Assembly (NCBI RefSeq): GCF_006716745.1
Contig: NZ_VFPP01000001.1
Coordinates: 2,790,001 to 2,854,000, forward strand
Direction: 5' to 3'
Origin: Saccharothrix saharensis
Lineage (GTDB): Bacteria; Actinomycetota; Actinomycetes; Mycobacteriales; Pseudonocardiaceae
DNA length: 64,000 nt
Part shown: piece after piece, positions 25,938-34,691 of the stretch
Layout: the number at the start of each line of letters is the position of its first letter
Position numbering within the stretch: the first letter of the stretch is position 1
Made by a program: the position numbers and the translations under genes
The notes under the pieces: model-generated
Database searches by the model: none
The model's input: the letters and a program-made list of their open reading frames with translations, nothing else
What the model was told of the DNA's origin: nothing

Positions 25938-26536
25938 GCCTTGCTGCTCTTGAGCTGGTCGATCAGCGTCCGTGCCTGCTCCTCATCGCGCCCCAGCGAG
26001 CCCCAACCCGTGACGACCTTGCCGTCGTAGCTCAACCCAACCCAACGTCCCTCCATGCTGATGCCATGAGGGTGCAGCACGAAGTACATCGTCCCCTTGG
26101 AACGTACGGAGCCGTCGTTGGCGGCGTACCAGCCCATCAGGATCTCGTTATCCCACAGGCGTAGTTCGCCGTGCCAGTGGTATCCGCCGTCGTCCACCTC
26201 GATGCCGCGCGTGAGTGTCTGCACGTTGATCAGCTCACCCTCTTGAGTGAAGCGAACCTCCTGAGCGGTGATGACCTCCTGGCCGTCCTTGAACGTCTGC
26301 CAGGACATCCACCACTCACCGGTGAGGTTGACACCCTGGGGCCGCTCGCCGGTCAACTCGGTGACGGTGATCCGTAGCGCCTTTGCGATGGCAACACCGA
26401 CAGACAAGCTCGGTTCCTGCTCGCCCGCCTCGTAACGCCTGATCTGCCGAACACCCACTCCAGCGCGCTCTGCAAGTTCCGCCTGGGACAACCCCAACTC
26501 GCCCCGGCGCTGTCGCATCACCTCTGCCATCTCCAC
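25934..26536 (-). CDS. Xre-family regulator with C-terminal beta domain
   Basis: 200 aa. Residues 5-62 are a Cro/cI-type HTH (RRGELGLSQAELAERAGVGV, then RQIRRYEAGEQEPS). The rest is a beta-rich domain with many Trp residues (EWWMSWQTF, YHWHGELRLWDNE, GRWVGLSYDG), perhaps a sensor. It is divergent from the replication/integration operon, with dyads at 26551-26624 between them. It probably represses excision and replication of the element as well as its own gene. It is coupled to CutA by a 4-bp overlap. Confidence 0.78.
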   Translation of the reverse strand: MEMAEVMRQRRGELGLSQAELAERAGVGVRQIRRYEAGEQEPSLSVGVAIAKALRITVTELTGERPQGVNLTGEWWMSWQTFKDGQEVITAQEVRFTQEGELINVQTLTRGIEVDDGGYHWHGELRLWDNEILMGWYAANDGSVRSKGTMYFVLHPHGISMEGRWVGLSYDGKVVTGWGSLGRDEEQARTLIDQLKSSKA

Positions 26537-26550
26537 AGGTCCATGATGGG

Positions 26551-26624
26551 GGACTAGTTAGTCCTTGACAAGCGGACGTACTGGACCTCATAGTGGAGGA
26601 CGTAATGGTCCTCACATGGAGGAC
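26551..26624. promoter_or_regulatory. Cluster of dyads upstream of the Xre gene
   Basis: Three inverted repeats: GGACTAGTTAGTCC (26551-26564), GACCTC-N6-GAGGAC (26584-26601) and GTCCTC-N5-GAGGAC (26608-26624). They share a GGAC/GTCC half-site and lie between the divergent Xre gene and the rep-int operon. This is the pattern of a cI-like switch. A GC-rich hairpin (CCCGG...CCGGG) follows at 26632-26660. Confidence 0.6.
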
Positions 26625-26792
26625 TAAAAAGCCCGGAAGGGGCGGCAACCCCCACCGGGCCGATCGGACTCTACGGGCAGTAACCCGTGAGCCCTCACGC
26701 GCAAGGCTTGGCAGCGGATGCGCCCTCAGAGCGTAGCGCGCGTGTTGGTTGCGGTCACCTGCTCAAGGGGTCCTCTACATCAGGGGACTGAT

Positions 26793-27206
26793 ATGACGGC
26801 TGTTTTGGCTGATAAGCAGCGTTCTCGTACGGATGGCGAGGGGCGGGAGTTCCACTTCTGGGACGTGAACCCGTTGACGGGTGTGGCGCTGTGCGCGTCG
26901 CGGTTTGACGACCTGCCGGAGTTCATCGCGTTGGTGGTCGAGCACATGGGGTTCACCGCGTCGCAGTGGGACCGGTTGGTGCGTGCGGGTGAGGTGGTGG
27001 AGGAGGTCGACTGCCACCGGGCGCGCGTGATCCCGTGGACGCTCAACCGCCCGTTGCGTCGTCCCCCGACCGGGCAGGCTCCGGAGGGCACGTGCCCGGA
27101 CTGCTGGGGCACCTGTGTGGAGATCGACCCGGACGGCTCGCTGACCGGTGTGGTGGGCGCGTCGCTGGTGTGCTTCTGCACGCGCACGTCGGCTCGGGGT
27201 GCGTGA
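26793..27206 (+). CDS. Element protein with cysteine cluster, unknown
   Basis: 137 aa from ATG 26793. An N-terminal half reads FHFWDVNPLTGVALCASRFD and LPEFIALVVEHMGFTASQWD, and the C-terminal half has CPDCWGTC and LVCFCTRTS, a possible metal-binding site. Proteins of this kind often precede the replication initiator in actinobacterial integrative elements, but I do not know a named family. The stop overlaps the next ATG (TGATG), so it is the first gene of the rep-xis-int operon. Confidence 0.65.
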   Translation: MTAVLADKQRSRTDGEGREFHFWDVNPLTGVALCASRFDDLPEFIALVVEHMGFTASQWDRLVRAGEVVEEVDCHRARVIPWTLNRPLRRPPTGQAPEGTCPDCWGTCVEIDPDGSLTGVVGASLVCFCTRTSARGA

Positions 27207-27406
27207 TGAGCGCCGTGACGGTGACCGACGCGACGTGTGGCGGCTGCGGCGGGTCCAAGACCAGTAGGAGCACGCCTACCGGGTGGTGCGGTGTCTGTTC
27301 CGGTCGTGGTCGGTACGCGGTGCTGGACGAGGCCGGTACGCGGGCGGTGGAGCGTGCGGAGTCGCTGGCCTGGCTGGCGCGTCACGGGTCGGGGATGGCT
27401 GCCTGA
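27206..27406 (+). CDS. Small zinc-finger-like protein
   Basis: 66 aa. Cysteines in CGGCGGS and CGVCSGRG, spaced about 20 apart, resemble a DnaJ-type zinc ribbon, followed by a helical tail (AVERAESLAWLARHG). Both ends overlap neighbouring genes through TGATG junctions, showing tight translational coupling from the upstream gene to the replication initiator. The role is unknown; it may assist the initiator. Confidence 0.6.
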   Translation: MSAVTVTDATCGGCGGSKTSRSTPTGWCGVCSGRGRYAVLDEAGTRAVERAESLAWLARHGSGMAA

Positions 27407-28755
27407 TGACCTCTGCCGCTCTGGTTCCGCGCTTGTCCACTGAGGACGAGCGGCTGACGAATCTGTTGCGCTCCAACGGTTACCGGTCGTGGCGGGGTCG
27501 GGTCGAGTCGGTGCACGGCTGCGCCCGTCCGGTCCGCCTGGTCGGTTCCACGCGCCTGGAGGACACCTCGGCCGGTGTGGTGCTGGACGGGTTCGAGGGC
27601 TCGCTGTTGGTGCCGTGCGGCAACCGGCGCGAGGCCGTGTGCGAGCCCTGCTCGGCCCGCTACGCCTCCGACACCTTCCACCTCGTCCGCTCCGGCCTGA
27701 CCGGCGGCAAGGGCGTGCCCGAGTCGGTGTCGGGACACGTGCGGGTGTTCGCCACGCTGACCCCGCCGTCGTTCGGCAAGGTCCACAACCAACCGCGTAC
27801 CCGCTCCGGCAAGCCTCGGCGCTGCGCGTGCGGGGAGTTCCACCATGACGCGGACACCCGTCTCGGGACTCCCCTCGACTCCGGCTCCTACGACTACGTG
27901 GGCGCGGTGCTGTGGCAGGCGCACGCCTCGGAGCTGTGGCGGCGCTTCACCATCACCACCGCCCGCCACCTGGCCGACGCACTCGGCATCCGGCGCGGCG
28001 AGCTGCGCGACCACCTGCGCGTCTCCTACGCCAAGGTCGCGGAGTACCAGCGGCGGGGCCTGGTGCACTTCCACGCCGTGATCCGGGTGGACGGCCCGGA
28101 CGGTCCCGGCTCACCGGCGCCGGTCACCGTGACTCCGGAGCTGCTGTGTGCGGTGGTGCGTTCCGCGGCTGCCTCCGTCACGGTCACGACCAAGGACAGC
28201 GACGCCGTGGGACAGCACATCCTGACGTGGGGTGAGCAGGTCGACGCGGAGCCCATCGCGGCGCACGAGTCGGGTGACCCGGACGCGGCGGTGCACGACC
28301 GCAAGGTTGCCGGGTACATCGCCAAGTACGCCACCAAGGGCACGGGCGCGACCTCCGGCGTGGACAGCCGCATCAAGCGGGAGGAGTCCATCGCGGACCT
28401 GGACGTGTCCGAGCACCACAAGGCCATGATCTCGACGGCCTGGCGGCTCGGCGGACTGCCGGAGTTCGCTGGGCTGAACCTGCGCAAGTGGGCGCACATG
28501 CTCGGCTTCCGGGGCCACTTCCTGACCAAGTCCCGCCGCTACTCCGTCACCTTCACCGCCCTCCGCACCGCACGGACCGAACACCGGTACGCCGAACAGC
28601 TCGACCGCCTGGGCGTGGTCGACAGCTCGACCGTGCTCGTGGTCAACGACTGGGCCATGACCGGAGTCGGCTACCGCACCGACGCCGAACGCGAGCTGGC
28701 CGCAGCCATCGCGTCCCGCAAGCTGTCCCGCCGAACTGGGGAGGAGACCCCGTGA
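27406..28755 (+). CDS. RepSA-like replication initiator (HUH endonuclease)
   Basis: 449 aa. A zinc-like cluster CGNRREAVCEPCSARYASDT lies at about 60-85. A HUH motif, His221-Phe-His223, sits in GLVHFHAVIRVDG. The rolling-circle motif GYIAKYATKGT has Tyr304 and Tyr308, followed by FRGHFLTKSRRYSVTF near the C-terminus. These are the motifs of initiators of pSAM2-type elements and related rolling-circle plasmids: the Tyr nicks one strand at the double-strand origin. The ATG overlaps the preceding stop. It should drive replication after excision. Confidence 0.85.
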   Translation: MTSAALVPRLSTEDERLTNLLRSNGYRSWRGRVESVHGCARPVRLVGSTRLEDTSAGVVLDGFEGSLLVPCGNRREAVCEPCSARYASDTFHLVRSGLTGGKGVPESVSGHVRVFATLTPPSFGKVHNQPRTRSGKPRRCACGEFHHDADTRLGTPLDSGSYDYVGAVLWQAHASELWRRFTITTARHLADALGIRRGELRDHLRVSYAKVAEYQRRGLVHFHAVIRVDGPDGPGSPAPVTVTPELLCAVVRSAAASVTVTTKDSDAVGQHILTWGEQVDAEPIAAHESGDPDAAVHDRKVAGYIAKYATKGTGATSGVDSRIKREESIADLDVSEHHKAMISTAWRLGGLPEFAGLNLRKWAHMLGFRGHFLTKSRRYSVTFTALRTARTEHRYAEQLDRLGVVDSSTVLVVNDWAMTGVGYRTDAERELAAAIASRKLSRRTGEETP

Positions 28756-29030
28756 ACCCCTTCGACCCCATCCCCGGCCCGAACAACCCGTTCGACCTGC
28801 CTTCCGACGGTGACCCGTACGACGGGCCCGAAGTCGACATCGACCCGCGCGCCTCCCTGTTCACGCTGACCGAGGTGGCCTTCCTGCTCGACCTGAGCAT
28901 CGGGGTCACCACCGAGTACCTGACCAACGGCACCATCCCCGGCACCCAGGTCGGCGGCTACTGGTTCAGCACCCGCGCCGACCTCAAGACCTGGTGGGAC
29001 AACCTCCCCCGCGAAGGCGGTGTGTGGTGA
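28752..29030 (+). CDS. HTH protein (excisionase-like), first of two
   Basis: 92 aa from GTG 28752, which overlaps the initiator stop (GTGA). After a Pro/Asp-rich leader, residues 38-85 form a helix-turn-helix: FTLTEVAFLLDLSIGVTTEY, then NGTIPGTQVGGYWF and a Trp-containing end. This is the MerR/HTH_17-type DNA-binding fold of excisionases. The gene after it is a second protein of the same kind, so one may be the excisionase and the other a regulator. Confidence 0.65.
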   Translation: MNPFDPIPGPNNPFDLPSDGDPYDGPEVDIDPRASLFTLTEVAFLLDLSIGVTTEYLTNGTIPGTQVGGYWFSTRADLKTWWDNLPREGGVW

Positions 29031-29245
29031 GCACAACCGGTCTCCTCGGCGGTGGATGGCTCACAACAGAGGAGCTGGCGAAGCTCCTGTGTGTCGACCC
29101 TTCTACGTTGAGGCGCTGGCGAACGGCCCGGCCAGTACAAGGACCACCGTTCGTGCAATTGACCTCGCGCGTGACGCTCTACAGCGCCAACGACGTAGAG
29201 GAGTGGTTGGCCAGTCGGCGGATCGACCCGAGGAAGGCGGCCTGA
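29027..29245 (+). CDS. Excisionase-like protein (Xis)
   Basis: 72 aa from GTG 29027. WLTTEELAKLLCVDPSTLRR is a clear HTH_17 helix pair, followed by WRTARPVQGPPFVQLTSRVT and SANDVEEWLASRR. Excisionases of this class bend DNA at the arm sites to direct the integrase toward excision. It overlaps the upstream stop and the integrase ATG (TGATG), the standard xis-int arrangement. Confidence 0.8.
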   Translation: MSTTGLLGGGWLTTEELAKLLCVDPSTLRRWRTARPVQGPPFVQLTSRVTLYSANDVEEWLASRRIDPRKAA

Positions 29246-30444
29246 TGGGCACCCGCGTCGAACCACCACTCGGGGTGCCGCTGTCGTCCGACGTCGAACA
29301 CCGGCCCGGACGTCGGAAGCCCTACCGCGCTCGTGTGCGGTGGGTCGATCCCGTCACCAAGACCCGCCCGTCCAAGTCGGAGTCCTTCGCCACGTCGGAA
29401 GAAGCCGACGCCTGGATCGAGATGATCAAAGGTGCCGCTGCCCGTGGCGTTGATCCCTCGGCCGCGACGATGCCCTTGGTGGACTACGGCAACGCCAACA
29501 TGACGTTGGCCATGCGCGGCCTGGAAGCCAAGACGATGGACCCCTACCTTGCGGGCTGGCGCAAGCGGGTCGTGCCGACGCTCGGTCACCTGCCCGTGCG
29601 CATGATTACCAACGGTGTAGTGGACAGGGCGGTGCACGGCTGGATCGCCGACGAGTGCGGCCGGTCGGTGGTCAAGAACAGCATCGCCGTCCTGGTGCGG
29701 ATCATGGAGCAGGCGTTGCGTGACGGGATCATCGACCGGAACCCGGCGCGGATCACCGGATGGCAGCGTGAGTACCTGCGGGCGGAGGATGAGCTGGACG
29801 ATCCCCGGTCGCTGGCGCTGCCGGACTGGCAGACGCTCACCCGGCTCGCGAACGCCCTGGTCGAGCGGTCACACGAGAACTACTCGGGTTGGGGCGACGT
29901 GGTGATCTTCGCTGCGTGTACGGCGGCCAGGATCGGTGAGGTGTCGGGCTGCCGAGTCGGTGACATCGACACCTCCGATTGGACGTGGAGGATTCGCCGT
30001 CAAACCACCACGGCACCGGGTGGCCTGGTGGACAAGGGCACCAAGGGCAAGCGCGCTCGGACGGTGCCGTTGATCGAAGAGGTCCGGCCGCTCATCCAAC
30101 GACGGATCGACAAGGTCAACGGCAGGCCCGATGCGCGGCTGTTCACCGGGCCGCGTGGCGGACGCATCTCGACGGCGGTACTGCGGGACGCTACCCACTG
30201 GGACGAGGTCGTGACCAAGCTCGGTTACGAGTACCTGCGGCGGCACGATCTCCGCCACACCGGCCTGACGTGGTTGGCCGACGCCGGGGTACCGGTGCAC
30301 CACCTCCAGCGGATTGCCGGTCACGGATCGTTGACCACGACACAGCGGTACCTGCACCCCGACAGGCGGTCAGTCACCGATGCGGGCGAGCTGCTGTCCA
30401 AGCACTTGCGGTCCCCACGTCGGCCGAATCTCAGGGCCGTGTGA
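29245..30444 (+). CDS. Tyrosine integrase of the element
   Basis: 399 aa. An N-terminal arm-binding part (RARVRWVDPVTKTRPSKSES) and a core-binding domain to about 180 precede the catalytic domain. The catalytic domain has the first Arg in CTAARIGEVSG, His-x-x-Arg in RRHDLRHTGL, His in RIAGHGSLTTT and the nucleophile Tyr in QRYLHPD. All catalytic residues are present, so it should be active. It ends 125 bp from the tRNA-Pro attachment repeat and should catalyse recombination between the 49-bp repeats. Confidence 0.9.
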   Translation: MGTRVEPPLGVPLSSDVEHRPGRRKPYRARVRWVDPVTKTRPSKSESFATSEEADAWIEMIKGAAARGVDPSAATMPLVDYGNANMTLAMRGLEAKTMDPYLAGWRKRVVPTLGHLPVRMITNGVVDRAVHGWIADECGRSVVKNSIAVLVRIMEQALRDGIIDRNPARITGWQREYLRAEDELDDPRSLALPDWQTLTRLANALVERSHENYSGWGDVVIFAACTAARIGEVSGCRVGDIDTSDWTWRIRRQTTTAPGGLVDKGTKGKRARTVPLIEEVRPLIQRRIDKVNGRPDARLFTGPRGGRISTAVLRDATHWDEVVTKLGYEYLRRHDLRHTGLTWLADAGVPVHHLQRIAGHGSLTTTQRYLHPDRRSVTDAGELLSKHLRSPRRPNLRAV

Positions 30445-30458
30445 GAGATCGTGAGGCC

Positions 30459-30478
30459 TGGTCCCCAAGTGGTCCCCA
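30459..30478. repeat. Arm-type repeat, right end of the element
   Basis: TGGTCCCCAAGTGGTCCCCA, 19 of 20 identical to 24503-24522. Lies between the integrase stop and attR, as expected for an integrase arm site. Confidence 0.6.
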
Positions 30479-30522
30479 AGTAGGGACGACGGTGATCATG
30501 GGCAAGATCGGCCCGGAAATAG

Positions 30523-30569
30523 CGAAACGCCCTCTGAGCTGGTTCTAAGTCCAGTCAGAGGGCGTTTCG
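30523..30569. terminator. Terminator hairpin at the element's right end
   Basis: CGAAACGCCCTCTGA and its exact reverse complement TCAGAGGGCGTTTCG, 15 bp each with a 17-nt loop. It ends one base before attR, insulating the tRNA from the integrase operon and possibly terminating both convergent transcripts. Confidence 0.75.
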
Positions 30570-30650
<81 letters not shown>

Positions 30651-30756
30651 GCCGCATCCCGTTGTGGGGTGCGCGGATAGCTTAGCGCACTCGCAACGGA
30701 CCCCCGACACGCCCCCCCCTGATCGGAAGATCAGGGGCTCTACCTGCGAGAACGGC

Positions 30757-30781
30757 AGGGGCCCGCGAGTGGCGGGCCCCT
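30757..30781. terminator. Terminator between histidine kinase gene and tRNA
   Basis: AGGGGCCCGC and GCGGGCCCCT, a 10-bp perfect stem with a 5-nt loop, just after the histidine kinase gene end. A smaller dyad (CCCTGATC/GATCAGGG) precedes it at 30717-30735. Confidence 0.65.
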
Positions 30782-30828
30782 GGTCCCCTCGGTCGCCGGT
30801 TCCCCCCGGAGCGGCGCCTCGGAGGTCA

Positions 30829-31947
30829 CTATGCGGTGGCGCGGGTTGGTGCACTACCGCCGAAAGTCGAGTCATCTGTGTCAACTTTCGACGGACCCGT
30901 CGGTAGGGTGGCGTCGACGGTGAAGGTGTCGGTTGGGCCCGTGGTCACGGTCAGGGTGCCGCCGGCTTGGGTCACTCGTTCCTTCAGGCCGTGGAGGCCT
31001 TGGCCGCCCTGGTCCGGGATCGGTCGGGGGTGGGCGGGGCGGTCGTTGGTCACCGTCACGCGCAGGTTTCCGTCCTTTTTCGACAGTCGGACGTGGACGG
31101 AGGCGTTGGGGGCGTGCTTGGTCACGTTGGTCAATGCCTCTTGCACCACTCGGTAGGCCGCTCGGCCGGTGGCGGGTGGTGGGGGTTGGCCGCTGTCGTC
31201 CTCGTAGTGCACGGTCAGGCCGGCGGATCTGGCGCGGTCCACCAGGGCCGGGATGCCCTCGAAGCCGGGAGTGGGTTCGGTGTTGAGCAGGCCCAGGGCG
31301 GCGCGCATCTCGGCCAGGGCGTCCTTGGCGAGGGCACGCAGGCGCAGTGCCGTGTCACGGGTCTCGGCGTCGTCGGTGGTAGCTGCCAGGGCGGCCGACT
31401 CCACGGCGATGAGGGTGGCGTGGTGACCGACGGCGTCGTGGATCTCGCGCGCTATCCGGGCACGTTCCGCGGCACGGGCCCCGTCCTCCCGCGCCTCGAC
31501 CTCGGCCGTTCGCGCCCGGGACGCCTCGGCCAGGCTCGCGGTCAGTTCGCGTCTGGTCGTGATCAGGGCGCCGAGGGCGGTGGGGGCGCCGGCCATGAAC
31601 AGGCTGAACGAGAACGTCAGCAGCGCGGCACCCGGCGGCAGGGCTTGGGTGGCGACGACCAGCGTGGACGGCAGCACGGTGGCCAGCGCGACCCACGTGA
31701 TCATCACGGGCGCGGTGCACTTGCGGCCCACCCGGTACAGGGCGACGACGGTCGGTGGCCAGCCCAGGCCGCCGACCAGGCCCGGCAGGCAGGCCAGGGC
31801 GGCGAGGGACGGCCGCCACCGGCGCACCGGCAGCAGCAGGCACGCGGCCAGCGCGGTCGGGATGGACCACGTGTACGGGACGTGGTCGGCCAGCAGGACC
31901 ATCGCGGCGGGCACCACGACGGCCAGGAACTCCAGGAGGATCACCAC
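30829..31947 (-). CDS. Two-component sensor histidine kinase (HisKA_3)
   Basis: 372 aa. Residues 1-135 hold about five to six membrane helices without a large extracellular loop. The dimerisation box with the phospho-acceptor His is in RIAREIHDAVGHHATLIAVE, and the ATPase domain has an N-box (VVQEALTNVTKHAPN) and G-box (QGGQGLHGLKERV). It belongs to the NarL-type intramembrane-sensing kinases. GTG 31947 overlaps the response regulator stop, so the two genes are coupled. The signal is unknown; lack of an extracellular domain suggests membrane stress. Confidence 0.88.
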   Translation of the reverse strand: MVILLEFLAVVVPAAMVLLADHVPYTWSIPTALAACLLLPVRRWRPSLAALACLPGLVGGLGWPPTVVALYRVGRKCTAPVMITWVALATVLPSTLVVATQALPPGAALLTFSFSLFMAGAPTALGALITTRRELTASLAEASRARTAEVEAREDGARAAERARIAREIHDAVGHHATLIAVESAALAATTDDAETRDTALRLRALAKDALAEMRAALGLLNTEPTPGFEGIPALVDRARSAGLTVHYEDDSGQPPPPATGRAAYRVVQEALTNVTKHAPNASVHVRLSKKDGNLRVTVTNDRPAHPRPIPDQGGQGLHGLKERVTQAGGTLTVTTGPTDTFTVDATLPTGPSKVDTDDSTFGGSAPTRATA

Positions 31948-32597
31948 GTGCCCACCTGGTGCGCGACGAGGGCGGCCTGGACGCGGTTCTCGACGCCCAG
32001 TTTGGTCAGCACGGTCGACACGTAGCTCTTCACCGTCGCCTCGCTGAGGCCGAGGGACGCGGCGATGGCGCTGTTCGGCTGTCCGCTGGCCAGCAGTTCG
32101 AGCACCTGGCGTTCCCGGGCGCTCAGGCCGTCCAGCTGCGGGTTGTGGCGCAGCCGGGCGGCGCGGAGCCGGGGCAGCAGGCGGGCGGTGATCCGGGGGT
32201 CGAGCACGGCTCCCCCGGCGGCCAGGTCGAGCACGGCGCGGACCAGGGCGTCGGGTTCGGCGTCCTTGAGCAGGAAGCCCTGCGCGCCCAGGTCCAGCGC
32301 CGTGGCCACGTAGTCGTCCAGGTCGAACGTGGTCAGCACGGCCAGCGCGGGCGGGTCGGGCCAGGCCAGCACGGCGCGCAGCGCGGCCAGCCCGTCCATG
32401 CCCGGCATCTGCACGTCGACCAGCGCCACGTCCGGCCGGAACCGGCGGACGACGTCGAGCAGCCCGGCGCCGTCCGCGGCTTCGGCCACGACCTGGACGC
32501 GGCCGTCCGCTTCGAGCAGCACCTTCAGCCCTCGACGGAGCAGCGCTTCGTCGTCGGCGAGGACCAATCGCACCGGCACGACGTCAGGCAACCGCAT
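31941..32597 (-). CDS. LuxR/NarL-type response regulator
   Basis: 218 aa. The receiver domain has acidic DDEALLRRG, the phosphorylation Asp in VALVDVQMPGMDG, Thr in LAVLTTFD and Lys in GFLLKDAEPD. The C-terminal LuxR HTH reads LSARERQVLELLASGQPNSA, then SEATVKSYVSTVLTKLG. It is first in a two-gene operon with the histidine kinase, overlapping by 7 bp. Likely a DNA-binding activator of membrane-stress genes; targets are not visible. Confidence 0.9.
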   Translation of the reverse strand: MRLPDVVPVRLVLADDEALLRRGLKVLLEADGRVQVVAEAADGAGLLDVVRRFRPDVALVDVQMPGMDGLAALRAVLAWPDPPALAVLTTFDLDDYVATALDLGAQGFLLKDAEPDALVRAVLDLAAGGAVLDPRITARLLPRLRAARLRHNPQLDGLSARERQVLELLASGQPNSAIAASLGLSEATVKSYVSTVLTKLGVENRVQAALVAHQVGTW

Positions 32598-32643
32598 TCG
32601 GCCTGCCGGAGCAACCTGCCGCGACGGACGCGCGGGCGTCGGG

Positions 32644-34050
32644 TCACTTCTTCGGGCGCTTCTCCCGCACCCGCACCGAGATGCGCACCGGGCTGCCCTG
32701 GAAGCCGAACTCCTCGCGCAGCTTGCGCTCGATGAACCGCCGGTACCCGGCTTCCAGGAAACCGGTCGTGAACAGCACGAACGTCGGCGGCCGGGTGCTC
32801 GCCTGGGTGGCGAACAGCACCTTCGGCTGCTTGCCGCTGCGCACCGGCGGCGGGGTCGCGGCGATCAGGTCGGTCAGCCACGAGTTCAGCTGGCCGGTCG
32901 GCACGCGGGTGTCCCACGACGTCAACGCGGTCCGCAGCGCGGGCGCGAGCTTGCGCACCGCGCGCCCCGTCAACGCCGAGATGTTCACCTTCTCGGCCCA
33001 CGGCACCCGGACCAGTCCGCGTTCCAGCTCGCGCACCATCGCGTTGCGCCGGTCCTCGTCCACGAGGTCCCACTTGTTGAACGCGAGCACGCAGGCACGT
33101 CCGGAGTCGACGACCATGGTCAGCACCCGCAGGTCCTGCTCGCTGATCGGCTCGGACGCGTCCAGCAGCACGATCGCGACCTCGGCGGACTCGATCGCGG
33201 CCTTCGTGCGCAGCGACGCGTAGTACTCCGCGCCGGAGGCGAAGTTCACCCGCTTGCGCAGGCCGGCGGTGTCGACGAACCGCCACAGCTCGTCGTCCAG
33301 CTCCACGAGCGAGTCGACCGGGTCGACGGTGGTGCCCGCGACGTCGTGCACGACCGACCTGTTCTCCCCGGTCAGCCGGTTGAGCAGGGACGACTTGCCG
33401 ACGTTGGGCCGACCGACCAGGGCGACCCGGCGCGGGCCGCCGCGCACGGCCTCGTAGGTCTCGCGGGGCGTCTCGGGCAAGGCCTTGAGGATCGCGTCGA
33501 GCATGTCGCCCGAGCCGCGGCCGTGCAGGCCGGACACCGGGATGGGCTCGCCCAGGCCGAGTGACCACAGGGACGCGACCTCGGCCATCAGCCGCTCGTC
33601 GTCGACCTTGTTCGCGACCAGCAGCACGGGCCGCTTGGACCGGCGCAGCAGTTTCACCGCGGCTTCGTCGGTGGTGGTGGCGCCGACGGCGGCGTCGACG
33701 ACGAACAGGATCGCGTCGGCGGTGGCCATGGCCAGTTCCGCCTGCGCGGCGACCGAGGCCATCATGCCGGTGGCGTCGGGTTCCCAGCCGCCGGTGTCGA
33801 CCACGGTGAACTTGCGGCCGTTCCACAGCGCGTCGTAGGCGACGCGGTCGCGGGTGACGCCCGGCACGTCCTGCACGACCGCTTCACGGCGGCCGATGAT
33901 GCGGTTGACCAGCGTCGACTTGCCCACGTTCGGCCGGCCGACGACGGCGAGCACGGGCATCGGCGGCGTGCCGCCCTCCTCGCCCTCCACCGTCTCGTCG
34001 AACGCGGTCCAGTCGGACTCGTCCGCCCAGGTGCCGTCCAAGTCCGTCAT
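32644..34050 (-). CDS. der: Ribosome-assembly GTPase Der (EngA)
   Basis: 468 aa with two GTPase domains. G1 motifs GRPNVGKST (about residue 38) and GRPNVGKSS (about 214); G3 DTGGW and DTAGL; G4 NKVD and NKWD. A C-terminal KH-like domain ([20 protein letters not shown]) completes the family. The N-terminus has a 30-residue acidic extension usual in actinobacteria. Der is required for 50S subunit maturation. Its ATG overlaps the end of the acyltransferase gene, within the cmk-plsC-der operon. Confidence 0.96.
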   Translation of the reverse strand: MTDLDGTWADESDWTAFDETVEGEEGGTPPMPVLAVVGRPNVGKSTLVNRIIGRREAVVQDVPGVTRDRVAYDALWNGRKFTVVDTGGWEPDATGMMASVAAQAELAMATADAILFVVDAAVGATTTDEAAVKLLRRSKRPVLLVANKVDDERLMAEVASLWSLGLGEPIPVSGLHGRGSGDMLDAILKALPETPRETYEAVRGGPRRVALVGRPNVGKSSLLNRLTGENRSVVHDVAGTTVDPVDSLVELDDELWRFVDTAGLRKRVNFASGAEYYASLRTKAAIESAEVAIVLLDASEPISEQDLRVLTMVVDSGRACVLAFNKWDLVDEDRRNAMVRELERGLVRVPWAEKVNISALTGRAVRKLAPALRTALTSWDTRVPTGQLNSWLTDLIAATPPPVRSGKQPKVLFATQASTRPPTFVLFTTGFLEAGYRRFIERKLREEFGFQGSPVRISVRVREKRPKK

Positions 34051-34691
34051 CGTGCTTCTCCTCGCTGGCTGTCGAGCTCGGCCACCAGCGTGGCCAAGCG
34101 GTCGCGGACCTGCTCGGTGGCCTTCACGAGCGCTTGGCGACCGCGGTCGCCCGGCAGCTCGAACGGCTCACCCACGAGCACGTCCACCACGGGCCGGAAC
34201 CTCCGTCGGGTCCCGGCCGGGCGCAGGGTGCCGCGGCACGCGACGGGCACGACGAGCGCGCCGGTCGAGCGGGCGAGCCAGGCCGCGCCGGCCTGCGCCT
34301 CGGCCACGTCGCCGGTGCCGCGGGTGCCCTCGGGGAACACGCCGACCACACCGCCCGCCCGCAGCACCCGTTGGGCGGCGAGCAGCGGCTCCCGGTCGGG
34401 CGCGCCGCGCCGGACGGCCAGTTGGCCGATCTTGCGCAGCAGCGTGCCCACCACGCCCTTGAACATCTCCTGCTTGATCAAGAACACCACACGCCGGGGG
34501 AAGAGGCCGAAGAGGATCGGCCCGTCCGCCATCGAGCTGTGGTTGGCCACGACGACCACGGGGCCTTCGAGCGGGAACCGCGAGATGCCGCGCGCCCTTA
34601 CCCGGAACGACGCCCGGAGGGGTACGCGCGAGATCCACCGGCCGACGTCGTGCAGCCGGGGCGCCGACCCCTCGGGGAGCTGGTCGGTCAC
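34047..34691 (-). CDS. plsC: 1-acylglycerol-3-phosphate acyltransferase (PlsC-like)
   Basis: 214 aa. The catalytic NHx4D motif is NHSSMAD; a second block has FLIKQEMF and the third [10 protein letters not shown]. It transfers an acyl group to lysophosphatidate at the membrane during phospholipid synthesis. The gene sits between cmk and der, overlapping each by 4 bp, an arrangement common in actinobacteria. The substrate could also be another lysophospholipid; the family alone does not tell. Confidence 0.88.
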   Translation of the reverse strand: MTDQLPEGSAPRLHDVGRWISRVPLRASFRVRARGISRFPLEGPVVVVANHSSMADGPILFGLFPRRVVFLIKQEMFKGVVGTLLRKIGQLAVRRGAPDREPLLAAQRVLRAGGVVGVFPEGTRGTGDVAEAQAGAAWLARSTGALVVPVACRGTLRPAGTRRRFRPVVDVLVGEPFELPGDRGRQALVKATEQVRDRLATLVAELDSQRGEAR

